Part shown: positions 42,057 through 47,613 of the stretch, one piece after another
Layout of the letters: each line of letters starts with the position of its first letter
Position numbering within the stretch: position 1 is the stretch's first letter
From: JBEHWX01 sp048498995
GTDB taxonomy: Bacteria > Bacteroidota > Ignavibacteria > OLB7
Reading direction: 5' to 3'
DNA length: 47,613 nucleotides
NCBI GenBank assembly: GCA_048498995.1
Contig: JBEHWX010000041.1
Coordinates: 1 to 47,613, forward strand
The notes under the pieces: generated by a model
What the model saw: the letters and a program-made list of their open reading frames with translations, nothing else
The model's database searches: none
What the model was told of the DNA's origin: nothing
Position numbers and translations under genes: made by a program

Positions 42057-42604
42057 CTTGCGGGTGTACAGTTGTCTTTCACCAGTATCCTGTTCCCCAC
42101 GTGCGTGAGGATGATCCTGCGAGCTGCAGGCGTGATATACTTTCGGACGCTGTTCCCCACGTGCGTGGGGATGATCCGACACAAACCGAGGAGGGTTATG
42201 GCAAAGGCAACTGTTCCCCACGTGCGTGGGGATGATCCGTTCGCCACGGAGGCGGTGAAGGCCCGCAACGTCTGTTCCCCACGTGCGTGGGGATGATCCG
42301 CCGGCTACGGCGGCGACATCGTCGACTACATGCGGTTCACCACGTGCGTGGGGATGATCCCGCGAGGGTCTTGGCGACGTCGATCCCGAGCTGCTGTTCC
42401 CCACGTGCGTGGGGATGATCCGGGCGCCGCGGACGCGTACTGCGCGAAATGGGTCTGTTCCCCACGTGCGTGGGGATGATCCCATGGTCTGCTGAATGTC
42501 GGCGGCGTCGAACGGCTGTTCCCCACGTGTGTGGGGATGATCCTGCGGCACCCACGAACCAGCTCGCAGCCGGCCCCTGTTCCCCACGTGCGTGGGGATG
42601 CCCT
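42051..42604 (+). CRISPR. Type I-E CRISPR array, leader-distal half
   Basis: Starts with the last 6 bases of the split repeat, then a 33-nt spacer, then repeats at 42090, 42150, 42211, 42272, 42333, 42394, 42455, 42516 and 42577 (60-61 nt period). All have the CCCCACGTGCGTGGGG type, with small changes: GTGAGG in the first, CGGTTCACC at 42333, GTGTG at 42516. The last repeat is degenerate at its 3' end (GGGGATGCCCT), as usual at the end away from the leader. No leader or promoter is seen on this side. Confidence 0.97.
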
Positions 42605-42736
42605 CCCTCTCCCGCTTTGCCCGAAGTTCGCGAAGAGGTATACTTGCCGGCCACATCACGGGCGCGCGCCGGGCCACACACACCTCCGGCATTCCCTTCC
42701 GCCCCGTTCCCGACAATCCAATCACCGGATCCGATC

Positions 42737-44809
42737 ATGAGGGGGTTCCACCGCCCGTCCCCATCGCGTCGCCGCAGCATTCCGGAGCAGATGCTCCCGG
42801 CGATTTTCATGCTGATTTTTTTCGTCGTCGCAACCACGCGCGCGCAGCGTCCGGATGCGACGGAACGTACCACGCCCATATCGCTCGTCGCCGACGGATC
42901 GTTCGAGCAGTTCGCACATGCCGATGACACCGAAGCCGAGGATCGCCGGCAGGCATGGCAGATATCCACCTTCACGGGATCGCGCATCCCACGCTCGCAA
43001 CTGGCCGCCGAGGGACGGCTCGGCGGCAGCGCGATCGAGCTCCACGGCGGCTCCGACGGCACGCGGCTCTGGCAGTGCATCGACGTGAGCGGCCACGCCG
43101 GCAGGCTCCTCCGCCTCCGCTTCCGGGTGCGGATGCCGGAGCGCGGCTCGCGCAAGGCCGGCTATCTCACCTGCACCGCGGTCGAGTTCGGACGCGCCGG
43201 ATCGTGCGCCCCCACATCTCCCTATCGTCTGCGCGGCGTCAAGGAGGTGCTCTACGACGGACGCGATTCGATCGCTCCGGCATGGACGCTGGTGGAGCGG
43301 GTGTTCGCGCTCGATCCCCGCGCACGCTCCCTCCGTCTCGAGATCGATGCCGTCCGCGGCACCGCATCCGATGCCTCCGCATCGTTCCGGATCGATGACG
43401 TCGAACTGACGCCGTATGCCGCGGCCGACGATCAACGGACGCCCGTCGCCCTCGACTCTCTCCCCACATCTTCAACGCATCCTCAAGCCACGGTCGCGGT
43501 GCTGCCGTTCAGGATCGGCGACACGACCTCAGTCCCGGCGTGGGTCGCGGCCGGGCTCGCCGATCGGATCTCCGAGGCGATGGGAAATATCCCGAACGTG
43601 GTGCGCCTGCCGCGGGAGTATATCGCGCGCGTCCTCGCCGCGAACGGCATCAGGAGCGGGGATCTGGGGAGGAATGGCGCGGCCGCCGAACGCGTGCGGT
43701 TTCTGCTCGGCGCCACCGTGCTGGTCGCCGGCCAGATCGAGCTGCGGCACGATAGTCTGGTGGTGCTCACCTCCACGCACGGAAGCGCGTGGTTCACCGC
43801 CGGCGCCGATTCGCTCGGCGCGGCGTCGCAGGCCTACGGCACGCCCGATTCGGTGGACCTGAACGCGCTCGGCACCTCGCTGGCGGCGCGCGTCGTGGCA
43901 CGGCCGGCCGTCGCGTGGGTGGAGGCTCCGACGGCCGATGTCGCGGCCGAGGGATACGATGCACGATCGTACACGCTCTTCGTGCGCGGCAGGCTGCTGA
44001 TCCACTCCTCGGAGCGTGGGAAGATCCAGCAGGGAGTGGAGCTGATGGAGCGCGTGGCGCGAAGCGCCCCCTCGTATCTGCCGGCACGACAGGAGGCGGC
44101 TATCGGCCGCGCCCGCATCGGCAGCATCCTGAACGCTCCGGAGAATCCGATCGAGCACGAGGCCACGCTCGCGATCCTGCGGGGCGAGCTGGCGCGCTCG
44201 TTTCTCGGCGCGAGGGATTCGCTCCGCGCGCGGCTTGCGCTCTCCGGCGCGTTCGATGATGACGCCACCACGCTCCACGCCATGGTGGAAGGCGTGCTCG
44301 AAACGCCGGAGCTCGAGCTGCTGCTGGCTACCGCGCGCAATCGTCCCCCGGGCTCCGACGATTTCGTGTTCAAGCTTCTCTCCGCGAAGTTCGGCGCCCC
44401 GACATCCTATCCGCTCGGCCAGTGCCAGGTTCCGGCCAGAACCATCGCCCACTCGCTGGCGCTGCAACGGATCGCCTGCATCGACCCGCCGCTTGCCTGC
44501 AGCGACCGGAGCGCCCTGCTCACCGGGGAGATCAAGCGGTTCTACGGCAGGACCAACAACCGCGTGATCCAGGTTCACCTCCTCATCTCGATCAGATCGA
44601 TGGATGCCGCCGGCAAGAGCGGAGCGACGCGTCGCGCGCGGTCGGGATACGAGCTGCTGGTGAGCGTGGCCGGCAAGGAGGGACGTCGGGGAGATTCGAG
44701 CACGATTCCGCTGAGCGACGAGGGACGCGACGCCTGCCTGAAGATGGTGGAGGAGATGGTGACCTCCATCCGCGAAGCATGTACCACCGACGGATCGGAG
44801 AGGCAGTGA
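42737..44809 (+). CDS. Host membrane/secreted protein with TolB-N/FlgO-like domain
   Basis: 690 residues from the ATG after the array. An N-terminal hydrophobic segment (LPAIFMLIFFVVATTRAQ) acts as signal or anchor. Next a beta-rich region (ISLVADGSFEQFAH...) similar to carbohydrate-binding-like modules. Then ATVAVLPFRIGDTTSVPAWVAAGLADRISEAMG, the TolB N-terminal/FlgO-like fold. The C-terminal part is helical. It overlaps the next gene by TGATG. The upstream part of the frame runs through the array and is not coding. Confidence 0.65.
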   Translation: MRGFHRPSPSRRRSIPEQMLPAIFMLIFFVVATTRAQRPDATERTTPISLVADGSFEQFAHADDTEAEDRRQAWQISTFTGSRIPRSQLAAEGRLGGSAIELHGGSDGTRLWQCIDVSGHAGRLLRLRFRVRMPERGSRKAGYLTCTAVEFGRAGSCAPTSPYRLRGVKEVLYDGRDSIAPAWTLVERVFALDPRARSLRLEIDAVRGTASDASASFRIDDVELTPYAAADDQRTPVALDSLPTSSTHPQATVAVLPFRIGDTTSVPAWVAAGLADRISEAMGNIPNVVRLPREYIARVLAANGIRSGDLGRNGAAAERVRFLLGATVLVAGQIELRHDSLVVLTSTHGSAWFTAGADSLGAASQAYGTPDSVDLNALGTSLAARVVARPAVAWVEAPTADVAAEGYDARSYTLFVRGRLLIHSSERGKIQQGVELMERVARSAPSYLPARQEAAIGRARIGSILNAPENPIEHEATLAILRGELARSFLGARDSLRARLALSGAFDDDATTLHAMVEGVLETPELELLLATARNRPPGSDDFVFKLLSAKFGAPTSYPLGQCQVPARTIAHSLALQRIACIDPPLACSDRSALLTGEIKRFYGRTNNRVIQVHLLISIRSMDAAGKSGATRRARSGYELLVSVAGKEGRRGDSSTIPLSDEGRDACLKMVEEMVTSIREACTTDGSERQ

Positions 44810-45279
44810 TGAAGCTATCGGCACGCGCGCGGTTCGTGCAGCGGAAGCATGCGCAATACGCCCTGCTGACGCTGTTCATCGTCGGCCTGGTCATCTCCCT
44901 GATAACACTCGACTACGCCGAGCGCCAGGAGCTGCTGTTCCCGGCAACGACGTCGAGCCTCAACGGCAAGGTGTGGGAGCTGTACGGCCCGACGCTGGCG
45001 CTGATCGTGGGTGGACTGTTCGGCAACGGAAGCTCGAAAACGCGAGTGCGTACGAGCTGGTTCGTCATCGCCATGCTTCTGGTGCTGATCTGGAACTGGC
45101 TCGTGGTCGGGCAGCCGATCGCCTTCCTCCGGGCTCCGGACATGCACAACGACGCCGTCATCACCTCGTCGTTCGAGGGGATCGGGCGCTACGGCAGCTA
45201 CCTTCTCGACGCGGTGCTGGCCTATTTCTTCACCAGCAATCCGGACCAACCGGCATCGCCCCAATCCGAGACCGGATAA
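44809..45279 (+). CDS. Small integral membrane protein
   Basis: 156 residues with three or four membrane segments (YALLTLFIVGLVISLITL; LYGPTLALIVGGLFG; SWFVIAMLLVLIWNWLVV; SYLLDAVLAYFF). Coupled by overlap to the protein at 42737. Family unknown. Confidence 0.65.
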   Translation: MKLSARARFVQRKHAQYALLTLFIVGLVISLITLDYAERQELLFPATTSSLNGKVWELYGPTLALIVGGLFGNGSSKTRVRTSWFVIAMLLVLIWNWLVVGQPIAFLRAPDMHNDAVITSSFEGIGRYGSYLLDAVLAYFFTSNPDQPASPQSETG

Positions 45280-45679
45280 CGCGCGGATCGCTCTCCCGAG
45301 CCGCGCGCCGGAAACGACACAACGCCACGTCCCCCATCCGTCACGAGGCCGACGCCGCGAGCGGGGAGCCGCATCGATGTGTACGGACACGCGGGCCGAC
45401 CGCGGAATATTCCGTGGATATCACGGCCGTTACGGTTGTATATCCGCCGCGCGATCGCGTGGTGATGCGCTCGACATTCACGACGCTCCGGAGATGGGGC
45501 GCGGAGCCATGCATCCGACGCATCGGTATCGTCCGGACTCGATGATGTGGCGATGCATATCTCGGGGAGATGCACCGTCACGAGCTCCCACGCGGAAGCG
45601 CCTCGCGTGCGACACGGGAGCCCGCACGGCAACGCCGGAGCAATCTTCCACGAGCCGTGCCTTCTCCAGTAAACGCAAC
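45280..45679. other. Intergenic region
   Basis: No supported gene; overlapping weak frames only. Ends in a strong terminator. Confidence 0.5.
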
Positions 45680-45714
45680 GGCGCCCCTTCCTCCCGGGTG
45701 GAGAAAGGGGCGCC
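45680..45714 (-). terminator. Terminator of the T9SS protein gene
   Basis: GGCGCCCCTT...AAGGGGCGCC with an inner CTCC/GGAG stem, 41 bp past the stop of the minus-strand gene, followed on that strand by GTTGCGTTT. Confidence 0.7.
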
Positions 45715-45755
45715 GCGTTCCGTGTGGATACCGGTGGGGCGCTCCTGGCCGCCGA

Positions 45756-47348
45756 TCAGCGGACCAGGGTCACCAGCAGCGAGGCGCGCTCGGCGCCGCT
45801 ACGGAGCTGCACGTGGTACACGCCGGCCGGAAGATCGCCCAGATCCAGGCGGGTCGCCTGCGCGCCGGCCTCGCGGCGTCCGATCGCCGTGGAGCGGAGC
45901 AGACGTCCGTCGGAGCCGAAGAGGTCGACGGCCACCTCGCCGCCGACTCCCTGCATCCAACGGACGTCGATCGCTCCATTCGTCGGGTTCGGGGCGGCCG
46001 TCACGCCACGAGCGCCGGTGGCCGACCGCGACAATTCCACCGAGGAGACCGTGTCGATGCTCTTCGGAACGATCGAGAAGGGCGTGGTCGACTTCGCGCG
46101 GATCGAGCCGTCACGCGTTCCCACGCGGAAGTATCCGGTGGTGGTCAACGAATCCGGCACGCGCCAGACCAGCGAGTCGGCGCCGGCGTGGACGCCGATC
46201 GTGTCGATCACGCGCCACCGGAAATTGTCGAGCGTGTACTCCACCATGATCCCCTGCGTGATCCCGAGCGTCGACCAGTGGATCGTCACCAGCGAATCGA
46301 CCTCGTAGACACCGCCGCCGAGCGGACCGAGCAGATCGACCTTCGGCTGCACCCCGCCGATGACGGTGAAGACCGCGTCGGAGGTGTCGCCGAGCCCGGA
46401 GCCGGCATTGGTGATCCGGATCAGGCCGGTCGTGGTCGCGTTGCCGGCCACCTTCCAGGAAGTCGAGTCGAGGCCGCGGTTGCGGACCTGCAGCACGGTG
46501 ACCATCGTCCAGGTCTTGCCGCTGTCGGCGGAGTACTCGATCCGGATGGTGCCGGTCAGATCCTGCTCCTGCCACATGATGCGGGCCGTGGAGTCCACCG
46601 TGAAGGTTTCGCCGCCGTTCGGGGCAACGACCTTCAGCACCGGCTTCAGGTTGCCGCGGATCGAGAAGACGCGGTCGGAGCGATCGCCGGCGTTGCTGTC
46701 GGCCGGAATGTAGACCCTGACGAGACCCACGCGCGTGGTATCGTCAGGCACCAGCCAAGCGAGCGAATCGAGACCGCCGGTCGTGGTGCCGGTACCGATC
46801 GGCTTCCAGCTTTTGGCGCTGTCGGCCGAGTATTCCACGGTCATCGGACCGGTGTAGTTCTGGGCGAACCATTTGACCTGGAAGGTGGAGCCGACGGCGA
46901 GCATTTCGCCGCCGTTCGGCGAGAAGACCCGGATGATCGGCACCACCACGCTGCTGATCCTGAAGACCCTGCGGGTGACGCCGACTTTCGAGCTGTCGGC
47001 GTTTCTGACGCGGAGCAGGGCCTTGGTCGTCGTGTCGTTCGGGACTTTCCAGGCCAGGGAATCGACGCCGGTGTGCGCGGTAGCGGTATCGATCGGCTTC
47101 CAGACGGCGCCGCTGTCGATCGAATATTCGATGTACAGGGTCCCGGTAATGTTCCCCTGGACGAGCCAGCGGATCTTGAAGGTGGAGTCGGCCACAAGGA
47201 TCTCACCACCGGTCGGAGCGACCATTCGAATCGAGGTCCCGCCCCCCTGGGCGCTGGCGCGGGAAGTCGCCAGCAGGGAAAGGAGCATGAACAGGAAGAT
47301 TCCGGCAATGCCCCGCCGGAACCGTAGCGTGGACGCAATGTTCTGCAT
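45756..47348 (-). CDS. Secreted T9SS protein with repeated Ig-like modules
   Basis: 530 residues from the ATG giving MQNIAS; the frame extends upstream without a signal. Signal peptide (IFLFMLLSLLATSRASAQ). Four or so repeats of about 100 residues, each with PNGGE..., 'STF.I.W', 'IEYSIDSG..W' and 'SLAWKVP.DTT', match the fibronectin/Ig-like surface modules common in Chlorobi/Ignavibacteria. The end (VTAAPNPTNGAIDVRW...VDLFGSDGRLLRS...LPAGVYHVQL) is a T9SS type A sorting domain. This is the best taxonomic clue in the host part. Confidence 0.85.
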   Translation of the reverse strand: MQNIASTLRFRRGIAGIFLFMLLSLLATSRASAQGGGTSIRMVAPTGGEILVADSTFKIRWLVQGNITGTLYIEYSIDSGAVWKPIDTATAHTGVDSLAWKVPNDTTTKALLRVRNADSSKVGVTRRVFRISSVVVPIIRVFSPNGGEMLAVGSTFQVKWFAQNYTGPMTVEYSADSAKSWKPIGTGTTTGGLDSLAWLVPDDTTRVGLVRVYIPADSNAGDRSDRVFSIRGNLKPVLKVVAPNGGETFTVDSTARIMWQEQDLTGTIRIEYSADSGKTWTMVTVLQVRNRGLDSTSWKVAGNATTTGLIRITNAGSGLGDTSDAVFTVIGGVQPKVDLLGPLGGGVYEVDSLVTIHWSTLGITQGIMVEYTLDNFRWRVIDTIGVHAGADSLVWRVPDSLTTTGYFRVGTRDGSIRAKSTTPFSIVPKSIDTVSSVELSRSATGARGVTAAPNPTNGAIDVRWMQGVGGEVAVDLFGSDGRLLRSTAIGRREAGAQATRLDLGDLPAGVYHVQLRSGAERASLLVTLVR

Positions 47349-47575
47349 GGCTCTCAGTAACTCGTGAGCTGATCTGTTGACGTTTGGACTGCGAGACCGG
47401 TGGGTGAAGGTCCTCGCCGAGGGGCGGGCCTGCGTCGCCTCGTCGAGTGGTACGGGCGGCGCTCCCCTCATTGGAGCTGACGGATCGCGTCGGGTAGGTA
47501 ACACCTTCCGGCCCCTTCGGTTACACCCCCCTGAAAAGAAAGTGGCTGGATGATGATGGCAACGGGGCGAAAAAG

Positions 47576-47613
47576 CGGGGGCGGAGCCGCGCAGGCATGC
47601 GCGACTCCGCCCG
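47576..47613. terminator. Hairpin at window end
   Basis: A GGGCGGAG/CTCCGCCC stem with an inner GCGC arm runs to the last base. It probably terminates a converging gene beyond the window. Confidence 0.4.

Noticed and set aside
42380..42393. 14-nt match between a distal spacer and the ParB-like gene (36757-36770)
   Set aside because: The match is only in the PAM-distal 3' part of the spacer, the rest does not match, and a chance hit of this length is not very rare here.
45570..47327. 585-residue plus-strand ORF
   Set aside because: It is the reverse shadow of the T9SS surface protein, whose repeats, signal peptide and sorting domain are clear.

Overview
The window looks like a GC-rich member of the Bacteroidota/Chlorobi/Ignavibacteria/Kapabacteria side of bacteria. 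The main clues are C-terminal type IX secretion (T9SS) sorting domains on two secreted proteins and a TANNTTTG-type -7 promoter element. Placement below phylum is not possible from this sequence.

Layout. (1) 1-8288: a type I-E CRISPR effector operon (cas3 cut by the window edge, a small zinc-ribbon ORF, cse1, cse2, cas7, cas5, cas6e). No cas1 or cas2 is in view. Between cas3 and the zinc-ribbon ORF lies a self-contained unit: two degenerate CRISPR repeats spaced exactly one array period (61 nt) apart, with a promoter-like box and a strong terminator. Its 'spacer' matches a site with an AAG PAM just upstream of the Cascade operon. This is a candidate Cas-regulating RNA of the CreR/CreA kind. 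(2) 8289-8964: leader and the first half of the CRISPR array. (3) 8965-42048: a 33,084-bp mobile element. (4) 42051-42604: the second half of the same array. (5) 42602-47613: ordinary host genes.

Main result. The 33-kb element sits inside one CRISPR repeat. Joining 8943-8964 to 42051-42056 restores a perfect 28-nt repeat. The only recombinase seen in the element is an IS110-family (DEDD) enzyme 115 bp from the left end. Upstream of it (10339-10530, minus strand) the sequence has the full logic of an IS110 bridge RNA. Two stem-closed loops come in the order target then donor. The first loop carries two guides matching the two sides of the split CRISPR repeat. The second carries two guides matching the two ends of the whole 33-kb element, one at 8.97 kb and one at 42.05 kb. 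All four guides meet at the same dinucleotide core (GA/TC), with a single mismatch at one core base of the left donor guide. So the mobile unit is the whole 33 kb, and its programmed target is the host's CRISPR repeat.

The element's cargo is virus-like but tailless. On the plus strand (11.2-27.8 kb) it has many small one-TM proteins, three beta-rich candidate coat proteins, two lytic transglycosylases, two CHAP-like peptidases, a transglutaminase-like protein, a fibre-like repeat protein, a very basic protein, a DdrB-ParB/RadA-like ATPase fusion and a J-domain protein. No terminase, portal or tail genes are visible. A middle part with lower GC (28.0-36.2 kb) carries unknown small genes, a T9SS-exported protein and a HEPN-motif protein flanked by direct repeats. 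The right arm (36.2-42.0 kb, minus strand) is a long operon with a replication-type protein and a ParB-like protein. Together these suggest a membrane-containing or otherwise tailless virus that integrates by RNA-guided recombination into CRISPR arrays, cutting the distal spacers off from the leader.
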